Shown: in pieces, positions 44,014-52,894 of the stretch
Layout: every line of letters starts with the position of its first letter
How positions within the stretch are numbered: the first letter of the stretch is position 1
Source of the DNA: Methanothrix sp.
GTDB lineage: Archaea; Halobacteriota; Methanosarcinia; Methanotrichales; Methanotrichaceae
Assembly (NCBI RefSeq): GCF_016706325.1
Contig: NZ_JADJJX010000002.1
Location: forward strand, 248,001 to 312,000
Length of the DNA: 64,000 bases
Reading direction: 5' to 3'
Translations under genes and position numbers: made by a program
The notes under the pieces: model-generated
The model's input: the letters and a program-made list of their open reading frames with translations, nothing else
The model's database searches: none
Told to the model about the DNA's origin: nothing

Positions 44014-44535
44014 ATGCTCAGCGAGAGGATGAATGAGGCCCTGAATGTGCAGGCAAACCGGGAGCTGTACTCCTCGTACCTGTACCTTTCCATGTCCTAC
44101 TACTTCCGGTCCACCGGATTTGAGGGGTTCGCCGGCTGGATGAGGGTTCAGGCAGGAGAGGAGCTGGTTCATACCATGAAGCTCCTTGACTACATTGCCG
44201 CCTCGGGGGGCAGGGCGAAGATGCTGGCGGTGGAGGCACCTCAGCAGAGCTGGGAGTCGCCCCAGCAGGCATTTCAGCATGTCTGGGATCATGAGCGGGC
44301 GGTGACCAGGATGATTCATGAGCTGGTTGCAGTGGCAGAGAGCGAATCGGATGCTGCGACCAGAGGCTTCCTGCAGTGGTATGTGGACGAGCAGGTGGAG
44401 GAGGAGGAGTCCTCAGATGATGTCCTGAAGAGGGTGCTGGCCGCCGGGAGCGATCCCGCTGCCCTCAAGGCGGCGGATGAAGAGCTGGGCAAGAGGGGCT
44501 TCAGGTTTCCCCGAGGCTTTCAGATGTTTCCCTGA
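44014..44535 (+). CDS. ftnA: Ferritin
   Basis: 173 aa four-helix ferritin that stores iron and removes Fe(II) and peroxide. Seen: start MLSERMNEALNVQANRELYSSYLYLSMSYYF with the first ferroxidase Glu, AGEELVHTMKLLDYI with Glu/His, and QWYVDEQVEEEESSDDVL with the closing Glu pair. GGAGGATC six bases upstream selects ATG 44014 over an upstream TTG. Likely co-transcribed with rubredoxin. Confidence 0.93.
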   Translation: MLSERMNEALNVQANRELYSSYLYLSMSYYFRSTGFEGFAGWMRVQAGEELVHTMKLLDYIAASGGRAKMLAVEAPQQSWESPQQAFQHVWDHERAVTRMIHELVAVAESESDAATRGFLQWYVDEQVEEEESSDDVLKRVLAAGSDPAALKAADEELGKRGFRFPRGFQMFP

Positions 44536-44590
44536 TACAGAGATGATATGAGGCATCTTTTCAGCCTCAAATCAACATCTGGATCTTGAT

Positions 44591-44599
44591 TCTTTTTTT
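44591..44599 (+). terminator. T tract after ferritin
   Basis: TCTTTTTTTC about 60 bases after the ferritin stop, between convergent genes; likely transcription end. Confidence 0.45.
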
Positions 44600-44607
44600 C
44601 CCGGTAT

Positions 44608-45045
44608 CTAGATCAGCCCAGGCTGATCGGCTGGAACGACCACATGCCACCGATCGTCTTCCAGGCCGTTGCCCCGGACATCGCCGGGCGAGCTATCCTT
44701 GGAATAGAGGTAGAGCGGCCAGTTTTTAAAGGTGGTCTGCTTTGAGCCATCGGCTCGCTCGATGACAGAGAAGTGGTATGGATTGAGGCTCTCAGGCAGG
44801 CTCAGGTTCTCGACATAGAAGGGCGGCCACATCTTCGCACACTCATCATCACAGGCGCTCATTCCATGGACATTGCTATCGTTCAGATAGTAGTATAGGG
44901 AAAACCCCGTCTCATTTACCAGGTAGCTTCCCAGGAACTTGTTCACAGAGATATTCACACTATAGCTCTCATCCTCTGCCAGTGCACCGATAGAGAGAAG
45001 AGATATGCACAGAAGCAGGAATGCAACCGTTCGACTCTTTGACAT
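44608..45045 (-). CDS. Exported protein with secreted-repeat (Lipoprotein_15) domain
   Basis: 145 aa. A signal peptide (SKSRTVAFLLLCISLLSIGALA) is followed by VNKFLGSYLVNETGFSLYYYLND, CDDECAKMWPPFYVENL and WPLYLYSKDSSPGDVRGNG...WHVVVP, the repeat of the 'secreted repeat of unknown function' family (PF03640). The paired cysteines in CDDEC suit an extracytoplasmic location. ATG 45045 has GGAGGTGTT four bases upstream, better than ATG 45099. Function unknown. Confidence 0.82.
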   Translation of the reverse strand: MSKSRTVAFLLLCISLLSIGALAEDESYSVNISVNKFLGSYLVNETGFSLYYYLNDSNVHGMSACDDECAKMWPPFYVENLSLPESLNPYHFSVIERADGSKQTTFKNWPLYLYSKDSSPGDVRGNGLEDDRWHVVVPADQPGLI

Positions 45046-45117
45046 GTATAACACCTCCCCATCATAATTCATACTGATAATTAAGCCTGACGAATACATT
45101 AATGATATGTCAGAGGG

Positions 45118-46491
45118 ATGCAGACCGGGATGAACGGATTTTCCTTTGAGATCCTGGATCGGGATCGAGAAAGCAGCGCCCGAGCAGGTCTGATAAGAAC
45201 CCGGCGGGGTGATATCCCCACCCCCTATCTGGTTCCTGTGGCCACCCTGGCCAGCGTGCGCGCCCTGGGCTCAGATGATCTGGCCTCATTGGGAGTCTCC
45301 TGCGCCCTGGCCAATACCTATCATCTTCATCTGAAGCCCGGGGATGAGCTGATCCGCCGGCTGGGGGGGCTGCACCGGTTCATGGGATTCTCCGGGCCGC
45401 TCTTCACCGACTCGGGCGGCTTTCAGGCCTTCTCTTTGGGCTTTGGCAGGGAGCATAACATCGCCAAGATAGGCAATATATTTCCCCAGGAGCTGGACCC
45501 CACTCCTCAGAAGAGAGGCTCTCCGGCCATAGATGGCGAAGGAGAAAGCAGGATGGATCCTCTGGAGGGCGAGATTCCCAGATCAAATCACGGTGAAAGC
45601 TATACAGGAGCTGGGGAGAGGGGCGGGGTCGGAACCACAAGATCAGAGGGCAAGGAGCAGGAGAATGCCAGGAGGGAGAATCTGACCCTGATCACTGAAA
45701 AGGGAATATCCTTCAAGTCACCAGCCGATGGGAGCTGGCATTTCCTGGATGGGAAAAAGTCGATGCAGATCCAGTCCAATCTGGGTTCAGATATAATCAT
45801 GGCCTTTGATGAGTGCACCTCTCCTCTCTCTGACTACGACTATACCAGAAGAGCGATGTACAGGACGCATGAATGGGCAGTGGAGTCCATCCATCACCAT
45901 GACCGGAGCCAGGCCATATATGGCATAATTCAGGGGGGATGGTTTGAGGAGCTGAGGCGCATTAGCACCGACTTTGTCATCTCCCAGCCCTTTGACGGCA
46001 TAGCCATAGGTGGATCTCTGGGCAACAGCAAGCAGGATATGCATCAGGTCCTCGACTGGACGGTCCCCAGGCTGGACGATCGACCCCGGCACCTCCTGGG
46101 GATTGGGGAGATAGATGACATCTTCGAGTGTGTGGCCAGGGGAATAGATACCTTCGACTGCGTATCCCCCACCAGGATCGCCCGCCGGGGGAGCCTCCTT
46201 CTCTCCCCCCAGTCCGGGGGATCGCGGCAGAACAAGTTCCGCCTGAACATCAAGTCCGCCCGGTTCAAGGAGGATGATCTGCCCATAGATCCTGCCTGCT
46301 CTTGCCCCACCTGCCGCAGGCATTCCCGAGCCTATCTCCGCCATCTGTACGTATCAGCAGAGCTCTCCTACTTCCGCCTGGCAACATTGCATAACCTCCA
46401 TTTCATGCTCCGCCTCATGGAGAGCATAAGGGAGAGCATAAGAGCTGGCAGCTTCATGGAACTCAAAAATAAATGGTTGAGAAATGGTTGA
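45118..46491 (+). CDS. tgt: Bacterial-type tRNA-guanine transglycosylase
   Basis: 457 aa. The fold and order follow bacterial Q-type TGT, not archaeal ArcTGT: FTDSGGFQAFSLG (catalytic Asp), GSDIIMAFDEC, IIQGGWFEELR, GIAIGGSLG, IDTFDCVSPTRIARRGSLL (nucleophile Asp) and the zinc site CSCPTCRRHSRAYLRHL with TLHNLHFMLRLM. There is no PUA domain. Residues about 118-195 are an added low-complexity, Gly/Glu-rich segment (RGSPAIDGEGES to TRSEGKEQENAR) longer than in relatives. It swaps a guanine in tRNA for a 7-deazaguanine. The stop lies within an 11-bp repeat that leads into a YhhQ transporter gene, so both probably serve the same modification. Confidence 0.88.
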   Translation: MQTGMNGFSFEILDRDRESSARAGLIRTRRGDIPTPYLVPVATLASVRALGSDDLASLGVSCALANTYHLHLKPGDELIRRLGGLHRFMGFSGPLFTDSGGFQAFSLGFGREHNIAKIGNIFPQELDPTPQKRGSPAIDGEGESRMDPLEGEIPRSNHGESYTGAGERGGVGTTRSEGKEQENARRENLTLITEKGISFKSPADGSWHFLDGKKSMQIQSNLGSDIIMAFDECTSPLSDYDYTRRAMYRTHEWAVESIHHHDRSQAIYGIIQGGWFEELRRISTDFVISQPFDGIAIGGSLGNSKQDMHQVLDWTVPRLDDRPRHLLGIGEIDDIFECVARGIDTFDCVSPTRIARRGSLLLSPQSGGSRQNKFRLNIKSARFKEDDLPIDPACSCPTCRRHSRAYLRHLYVSAELSYFRLATLHNLHFMLRLMESIRESIRAGSFMELKNKWLRNG

Positions 46492-46577
46492 GAAATGGTT
46501 GAGAAATGATCGAGAAATGATCGAGAAATGGTTGAGAAATGATCGAGAAATGATCGAGAAATGGCTGAGAAATGGCT
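46471..46577 (+). repeat. 11-bp minisatellite joining tgt and yhhQ
   Basis: Nine full units of GAGAAATGRTY (GAGAAATGGTT, GAGAAATGATC, GAGAAATGGCT) plus a partial one. The tgt stop TGA falls in the first units and the ATG of the next gene is in the last unit. Each unit has an ATG; as 11 is not a multiple of three, adding or losing units changes which frames connect. Confidence 0.92.
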
Positions 46578-47315
46578 GAAAGGGATTTAGCGGGAGAGAT
46601 TCTGGAACGGAATGGATCCGGGCTTGCTGGAGGGTGGTGGAGGATCGATAAGACTCAGGCTACCATAATCCTCTGCGGCTTTTACCTCTTCTTCTCCCTG
46701 GCCGGCAACATCGCTGCCACCAAGGTCACATACTTCGGCAGCCTGGTGATGGATGCCGGGTTCATCTACTCTCTCACCTTCACCTGGCGGGACCTGATCC
46801 ACAAGCAACTGGGGGAGAGGGCAGCCCTCACCACCATCTGGCTGGCGGCAGGCTTCAATCTAATTGCAGCTATGTATTTTCAGCTCGTGGTCCTCCTGCC
46901 CGCCCAGACCGATTGGGCAAGCAGCGGCGGACAGGCAGCCTGGGCCTTTCTCTTCGGGATTCTGGACCCCTCAGGCCAGGGGTGGCAGTCCCTATTTTCA
47001 CTGCAGATGAGAATCGTCCTGGCCTCCATCCTCACTGCCCTCCTAGCTGAGCTGATCGATACCAGAGTCTATCGCATCTGGACCCAAGGAAAGCGGAGAG
47101 GCTGGCCCCAATGGACGCGGGTCTTCGCCTCCAATGCCGTCTCCATACCCTTGGATAGCCTCCTCTTTCCAGTAATCGCCTTCACAGGGATTGTGGGAGC
47201 AGAGGGGCTGATGCAGATGGTCTGGACCAATATCTTCGTCAAGGCGGCGATCACCCTTCTGGTCTTCTGGACCATCTACCTGGTCCCGGAAAAGCCGATC
47301 TATCAGGAAGGCTGA
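46572..47315 (+). CDS. yhhQ: Queuosine precursor transporter, YhhQ family
   Basis: 247 aa. Six hydrophobic segments; family motifs include ILCGFYLFFSLAGNIAATKVT, MDAGFIYSLTFTWRDLIHK, and ASNAVSIPLDSLLFPVIAF. YhhQ (vut_1) proteins import preQ0, preQ1 or queuine-type bases. Its ATG sits in the last unit of the minisatellite; ribosome binding would rely on repeat G/A stretches. Pairing with a bacterial-type TGT supports salvage of a 7-deazaguanine base. Confidence 0.9.
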   Translation: MAERDLAGEILERNGSGLAGGWWRIDKTQATIILCGFYLFFSLAGNIAATKVTYFGSLVMDAGFIYSLTFTWRDLIHKQLGERAALTTIWLAAGFNLIAAMYFQLVVLLPAQTDWASSGGQAAWAFLFGILDPSGQGWQSLFSLQMRIVLASILTALLAELIDTRVYRIWTQGKRRGWPQWTRVFASNAVSIPLDSLLFPVIAFTGIVGAEGLMQMVWTNIFVKAAITLLVFWTIYLVPEKPIYQEG

Positions 47316-47509
47316 CGCTGATCTGCATCAGTGATCGCTTCGCCCTCATCGATGCCATCTCTTTTTCATCGATACCATCCTTCTCGCCCTGATTGGCGTA
47401 TTGGCCCCGAGCGCTGGCTATAATTCCCTAAAGCCCAATAGTGCCGGCCAGATGAGGCCTAATTCACCATTTCGTGCTACGGCCTGGATGAGCAGAGGAT
47501 GCTGGTATT

Positions 47510-48364
47510 ATGATCAACCCGGAGAAGGATATCGACTGGAATGAGATCTGGAAGAGCCAGATGAAGCAGAGCAGAGAATCAAGCCCAGGCAGGGATTGCG
47601 CCTGCATCTGGAACAGCCGGGATAGCGCTCTTAAATTCTGGAATATGTGCCAAAGGGAGCAGAGCCGGATTGAGAGAACCATCTGGGAGACAGAGATGAC
47701 AGATAGATCTCGCATTCTGGATATCGGTGCCGGCCCCGGCACCCTGGCCATACCCTTCGCCAAAAAGGCAGCCCACGTAACTGCAGAGCCGGCAGATGGA
47801 ATGTGCACAGTAATGAGAGAGAAGATGTCCGAGCACTCTGTCGAGAACATCGCCATCGTCCAGAAGCGCTGGGAGGAGGTGGATGTGGCCCATGATCTGG
47901 AGGCTCCATATGATGTGGTGATAGCCTCCTTCTCTTTGGGGATGTTCGACATCCGGGATGCTGTGGAGAAGATGATCCAGGCATCGTCAAGATACATTTA
48001 TCTGTATCACTTCGCCGGGGAGACCTCCTGGAGCCGGCAGTGGAAGGAGCTATGGCCCAGGCTGCACGGCCGGGATTATATCTCCGGCCCGATGAGCGAT
48101 GTGCTCTACAATGTGCTCTATCAGATGGGCATCTATCCCAATATCATCACCTTCCAGATGAGGCATGATCAGCGTTATCATACCCTGGAGGAGGCAGTTA
48201 TTGAATTGGCACCCCAGGCCCGGGCAGAGACCGAAGAGCAGAAGGCTGTGCTGCGGGATTACCTCGAAAGGGCAATGAAATGGGAGGAGGGGGCTTTTGT
48301 GTTGCATGGCTCATCGACCCGGGTGAAGATGTGGTGGGAAAAGCAATCGGATGACAATAAATGA
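47510..48364 (+). CDS. SAM-dependent methyltransferase, class I
   Basis: 284 aa. SAM-binding motif RILDIGAGPGTLAIPFAKKAAHVTAEP (motif I and the acidic ribose residue), then YDVVIASFSLGMFD (motif IV region). N-terminal helices contain IDWNEIWKSQM and FWN, similar to methyltransferases of methanogens found near corrinoid genes. The substrate is not evident; no corrinoid or methyl-transfer partner is adjacent. Complete by length. Confidence 0.85.
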   Translation: MINPEKDIDWNEIWKSQMKQSRESSPGRDCACIWNSRDSALKFWNMCQREQSRIERTIWETEMTDRSRILDIGAGPGTLAIPFAKKAAHVTAEPADGMCTVMREKMSEHSVENIAIVQKRWEEVDVAHDLEAPYDVVIASFSLGMFDIRDAVEKMIQASSRYIYLYHFAGETSWSRQWKELWPRLHGRDYISGPMSDVLYNVLYQMGIYPNIITFQMRHDQRYHTLEEAVIELAPQARAETEEQKAVLRDYLERAMKWEEGAFVLHGSSTRVKMWWEKQSDDNK

Positions 48365-48452
48365 ATGAGCGAAAATAAATGATTGAGTAAGTGAATGAAC
48401 GAATAAGTGACCGGGAGAATAAGTGATTGAGCGAATAAGTGAATGAGAAAAC
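48362..48452 (+). repeat. Imperfect GAATAAGTGATTGAGC repeats
   Basis: Five to six degenerate copies of a 14-16 base unit (GAATGAGCGAAAATAA, GAATAAGTGATTGAGC, GAATAAGTGAATGAG) follow the methyltransferase stop. The remaining gap to 48634 shows TATATATC near 48501 but no gene. Confidence 0.7.
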
Positions 48453-48634
48453 CCCTTAAATTGACTCGCAGGCCGATGCAGAACGCCCCAACACCATGTC
48501 TTATATATCTCCGCCTCGAAGATATTGCCCTGGAATAGGAATGAGAGATGATCGAAAGGGAATGGAATGGGCATGGAACTGCAATCCTCCGAATTGCTCA
48601 TCTCCCGTTCAGATCAATCAGCTGACAGTGGGGG

Positions 48635-49914
48635 ATGCCTATTAAATCCGGTCTCGTCTGTATCATATCGATCGCTGTGGCGATAATGGCTTCGATCCCT
48701 GGCTCTGCCAGTGAAAAACATGAAGAGCAGACTGCCGAACATTGGAGCCGGCTGGGAGAGGAGTTGCTGAGAAATGGCTCATATTACGCTGCCTTGGAGT
48801 CCTTCAATCGGTCGATTCATCTGGATAGTGGGAATGCCACCACCTGGATGAGAACGGGCCAGGCATTGACCGGCCTGGGCATGTATGCCGAGGGGCTGGG
48901 GGCTTATGATCGATCAATAGAATTGGAGCCATCATTGGCCGAGGCCTGGTACCTCAAAGGCCTTCTTCTCAACCGGATGATGATGTTCAATGCCTCCATT
49001 GAGGCTTTCGAAAAGGCCACTGATCTGCAACCTGCAGGCGCTCTGCCCTGGTACAACAAAGGCCTCGCCCTGGCAAACCTCGGCCGCTACAACGAGTCCG
49101 CCATCGCCCTGGAGAAGGCCACTGAGCTGGATTGGGATCTTCCTGGGCCCTGGTATGCAAAAGCACTGGTGTTGACGGAGCTGGGACGAAATGACGAGGC
49201 TTTAGAGGCATTGAATAGAACAATTGAGATTGAGCCGGAGAACGAGGAGGCCTGGTACAATACGGGCCTGATACTCCTCAATGTCGGGAGATTGGGGGAG
49301 GCCCTCGGGGCCTTTTGACCGGGTGATAGAGCTGGACCCGGGGCATGCCAGAGCCCTGGATGGGCAGGGGGGAGATATACTCCGTGGAGGGAAGATTCGA
49401 TGAATCAATAGCTGCCTATGACGGCGCCATTCAGGCAGCATCAAATGAATCTGAAGCCTGGGCAGGAAAAGCCCTGGCCTATCAGGGTCTGAATAATTAC
49501 AGTGCATCCCTGATCATGATTGATAAAGCAATCGAGATCGATGGAGGGAATGCCAGATACTGGAGCAGCAAAGGCCTGATTTATAAAAAAATAGGCAATG
49601 ACAGCGAGTCGGCTGCAGCCTTCAACAGAGCAGCTCAGATCGATCCAGACTGTGCATCATGCTGGAATCATCTGGGTCTGGCCCTTTACAGGCTGGGGAA
49701 TTACACCGATGCATTAGATGCCTTCGAGAGGGCTATAGAGATCGATCCAGACTATCTTGATCCCTGGAACAATAAAGGGATCGCTCTGGTTAAAGGATTC
49801 GCCGATCTGGAAGAGGCAATCAGATGTTTTGATCAGGCCATAATGATCGATCCCGACCGGATGCAGGCTTATGTCAACAAAGCCAATATCCTCTACCTGA
49901 GAATCGCACTTTGA
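48635..49914 (+). CDS. Secreted TPR-repeat protein (frame interrupted twice)
   Basis: Reconstructed as about 425 aa. A signal peptide (IISIAVAIMASIPGSASE) is followed by ten or more TPR units such as AWYLKGLLLNRMMMFNASIEAFEKATDL, AWYNTGLILLNVGRLGEAL and CWNHLGLALYRLGNYTDALDAFERAIEIDPD. The frame breaks at about 49315 (four T where three fit) and at about 49365 (six G where five fit); reading through both gives FDRVIELDPGHARALDGQGE. The product would be extracytoplasmic and mediate protein contacts. As written, only 48635-49318 and 49345-49914 are open. Confidence 0.8.
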
Positions 49915-50023
49915 GGCAGATGAGGTCATGCAAAAGGCCAGAATGCTGGGCTATAAGGGCTGATTTGCAGATGCAATGCGCTTCCCAAAACAGCTTTATA
50001 ATCATCCCGACCATTAAAAAGCT

Positions 50024-50644
50024 ATGAGAGCCAATCATTTCCTTCTTCTTCTGGCCATCTTTCTATCTTTCGCAGGCCAGGCAAATGCATCGTACTGGTT
50101 TAAAGTGATCGATATCACACCAGTGGATATGCTGGCAGATAGCCAGTCCAACTTCACTGTATCGGTCAAGGGATTGGGCAGCGAAAGGGCCTATGTGGAG
50201 CTGGTCTTCAGGAATGTCTCCGAAGGGCTGACCATCATCTGCCCCAAGAAGATCCAGAACGTCTTTCCTCAGGGGGTGACTGAATATGACTGCATTGTGA
50301 TGGCGGGAGATCTCGCCCCCGGCAACTATTCCTTTGTAGCGGATGTAGTCGCCGCCGGCGCCCCTTCCGGAAAGATGACCGGCTACGTCAATATAATGGG
50401 AGAAGATGGCAGTTATGCCGGCGAGACTGTGAGAGGGGATCAGGCAGCCCTGAGGGGAGCTGAAGAACTAAAAGAGGCTGAGGAACCTGAAAAAGCAGAG
50501 GAACCTGGAGAGGCCGGCGAGAATGCACCAGAGCCTGCTGCCCGGCCCATTGAGAGCGAGAAGAAGAGCCCCTGCTTCAGGGGCGCTGGCCGCAGGTCTC
50601 GCCCTATTCCTGGCCTCTTGGAGGATGAAAAGATAAAGATGTGA
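50024..50644 (+). CDS. Exported beta-sandwich protein with C-terminal anchor
   Basis: As written 206 aa. Signal peptide LLLLAIFLSFAGQANASYW, then a beta-rich domain (FKVIDITPVDMLADSQSNFTVSVKGLG, ITPQGV-type strand, GNYSFVADVVAAG) and an E/P/A-rich linker (EAEEPEKAEEPGEAGE). After EKKSP the written frame becomes basic, but the next frame reads ASGALAAGLALFLASWRMKR and stops at 50636, a typical hydrophobic anchor with basic tail. One base too many or too few in the C run near 50570 explains this. Probably a surface protein; archaeosortase-type sorting is possible but not shown. Confidence 0.7.
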   Translation: MRANHFLLLLAIFLSFAGQANASYWFKVIDITPVDMLADSQSNFTVSVKGLGSERAYVELVFRNVSEGLTIICPKKIQNVFPQGVTEYDCIVMAGDLAPGNYSFVADVVAAGAPSGKMTGYVNIMGEDGSYAGETVRGDQAALRGAEELKEAEEPEKAEEPGEAGENAPEPAARPIESEKKSPCFRGAGRRSRPIPGLLEDEKIKM

Positions 50645-50717
50645 AGGGAGAGTGATCCATTGCCTGGCCTCACCCAGACCAAAAGCTCCATCAATCTCCT
50701 CCGTCATCCTTCCTGCC

Positions 50718-52050
50718 ATGTCTATTCACCCCATGGAGTTCAGATATGGCACAGAGGAGATGAAGGCCATCTGGGAAGAGGATTTCAGGCTGCGCTGTCT
50801 CTTCCGGGTGGAGGCCGCCCTGGCCCGAGCAGAAGAGGAGCTGGGAATGATTCCTCAGGGAGCGGCAGCTGAGATCGCCCGGGCAGCGGAGATCACCCCT
50901 CCCCAGAGGGCAAAGGAGATCGAGGATGAGATCGGCCATGATATGATGGCCACGGTTCTCGCTTTTAGCCGAGAACAGCCCAGCTTTGGAGAGTGGATCC
51001 ACCTGGGGCGACCTCCACGATATCCTGGATACTGCTACCGGCCTGCAGATCAAGGCCTCCCTGGATATCCTGGAGGAGAAGCTGAAAGAGCTGCTCTCCT
51101 CCTTCTTGACCTGGCCATGAAAAACAAGGATCTGGTCTGCGCCGGCCGGACGCATGGCCAGATTGCCGTGCCCACCACCTATGGACTGAGGTTTGCTATC
51201 TGGGCCTCAGAGGTGGGGCGCCATATCCAGAGGCTAGGGGAGCTGCGACCCCGGGCGGCTGTGGGCAAATGTCCGGGTGCAGGAACCCAGGCCGCCTACG
51301 GCCAGTTCGGCATGGATATTCAGGAGAGGGTTATGCGTCACCTGGATCTTTTTCGGAGGTGGATGTATCCAATCAGGTTGTGCAGAGGACCGGCATGCAG
51401 AAATGATCTGCTGGATGGCTCTTGTTGCCTCCACCTGGATAAGATCTTCATAGAGATGAGGACCCTGCAGAGAACGGAGATCGCTGAGGTGGAGGAGGGC
51501 TTTGGCAAAAAGCAGGTGGGCTCCTCGACCATGCCTCACAAGAGAAATCCAATCAAGTCTGAGCAGATCTGCGGCCTGGCAAGGGTGGTGCGGGCGCAGC
51601 TCATCCCCGCCTTCGAGAACATCCCCTGGGACGAGCGCGACCTGACCAACAGCAGCTGCGAGAGGGTGGTCTTCCCGGAGGCCTTCATCTTCACCGATCA
51701 CATTCTCACCCTGGCTGCTCGTACCCTGGCCAGTATGCATCTCAGGCCGGATAATATCGAGCGCAACCTGATGCTTCTGCGCGGCCTGAACATGGCTGAG
51801 AATGTGATGGTGGAGCTGGCTCGGAGGGGGGTGGGCCGGCAGCAGGCTCATGAGATCATGCGTCAGAGCAGCATGATAGCCTTTGAGGAGAGAAAGGACC
51901 TGAAGGATGTCCTGCTGGAGAACGAGTCGGTCAGGGATGCCTGAAGCCCGAGGAGATCAGCTCTCTGTTCGACCCCATCAGTATATCGGCACTGCAGTCC
52001 AGCAGGTGGAAAGGCTCAACGATAAATTGAGGAAGCTCTACCTGGCTTGA
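50718..52050 (+). CDS. purB: Adenylosuccinate lyase, frame damaged
   Basis: PurB splits adenylosuccinate and SAICAR in purine synthesis. Intact stretches include IHPMEFRYGTEEMKAIW, VCAGRTHGQIAVPTTYGLRF and the catalytic-serine loop SSTMPHKRNPIKSEQI. Two stretches are in the wrong frame: 51017-51110 should read LGATSNDILDTATG..LQIKASLDILEEK and 51350-51440 VSNQVVQRDRHAEMICW, each explained by three single-base losses. After the written stop at 51944 the family C-terminus continues (LKPEEISSLFDPHQYIGTAV to LRKLYLA) to TGA 52050 with two more losses. Start ATG 50718 fits relatives. An essential gene with eight or more homopolymer deletions points to consensus errors. Confidence 0.85.
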
Positions 52051-52101
52051 GCGAGCGCCGGCAAGGCGGGCCCGGGCCGGGATGATTTGAGTGCAGGTGG
52101 T

Positions 52102-52763
52102 ATGAGATCCGATAAGATTCAGCCGAGGGTCTATCTTCTCAAGACGGGATCGATCCTAAGGGACCAGGCGGGCAATATCCTGGATGCCCGCTCCTCAGTG
52201 ACTCTGATTGAGAGCGAGAGGGGAAGGATCATAGTGGACACCGGTCAGGAGGGGGATGGGGAAGAGATACTGAAGGCCCTGGCTGAGCTGGGGCTGGATG
52301 GTTCGGATATCGATATAATTGTGAACACTCATTCTCATCCCGACCACTGCGCCAACAACTGGCTGTTTCCCCGGGCTTTGAAGATATCTCCCAATGATGG
52401 GGAGGAGATCGCCCCCGGGGTTAGAGCCCTGGCCACCCCTGGCCACAGCCCGGATAGCATATCCATAGTGGTCGATGCTGCCATCCATCATGCTGCCAGC
52501 CATCTCCCGAAGGGGATGAAGCGGAGCTGGCCACCCAGAGGGTGGTGATAGCAGGAGACGCCCTGCCCACATTGGGCAACTTCAAAGAGGACCCTCCGGC
52601 ATTGCACTACGACCGCCTCCTGGCTGTGGCCAGTATGGATAAGATCATAGCCATTGCGGATATGGTCATACCTGGCCACGACCGGCCGTTTTATGCAAGG
52701 GAAGGGGAAGGAGGGTCTCTTTCCATTGAAAAGCATTTAGCTACTGAGGCCGATCGTGACTGA
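52102..52763 (+). CDS. MBL-fold hydrolase, one frameshift
   Basis: About 220 aa when joined. First frame (to 52548): VTLIESERGRIIVDTG, zinc motif THSHPDHCANNWLF and TPGHSPDSISIVVD. Second frame (from about 52500 to 52763): ELATQRVVIAGDALPTLGNF and ADMVIPGHDRPF. Together these are the metal ligands of a glyoxalase II-like metallo-beta-lactamase fold; substrate unknown. The break is near 52480-52510. ATG 52102 has GGTGGT just upstream. Downstream of purB by about 50 bases, so possibly co-transcribed. Confidence 0.78.
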
Positions 52764-52894
52764 ATTCTATAAACTGGAGGCCAGGAGAAAAGATCTCAGA
52801 GATCATTGAGAATTGCTTTTCGATGTCCTTCGACTAAAAAAGTCTTGGGGTTGCGCATAATCGAAACATTCAAATAGGAAAAACGGCAATAGTC

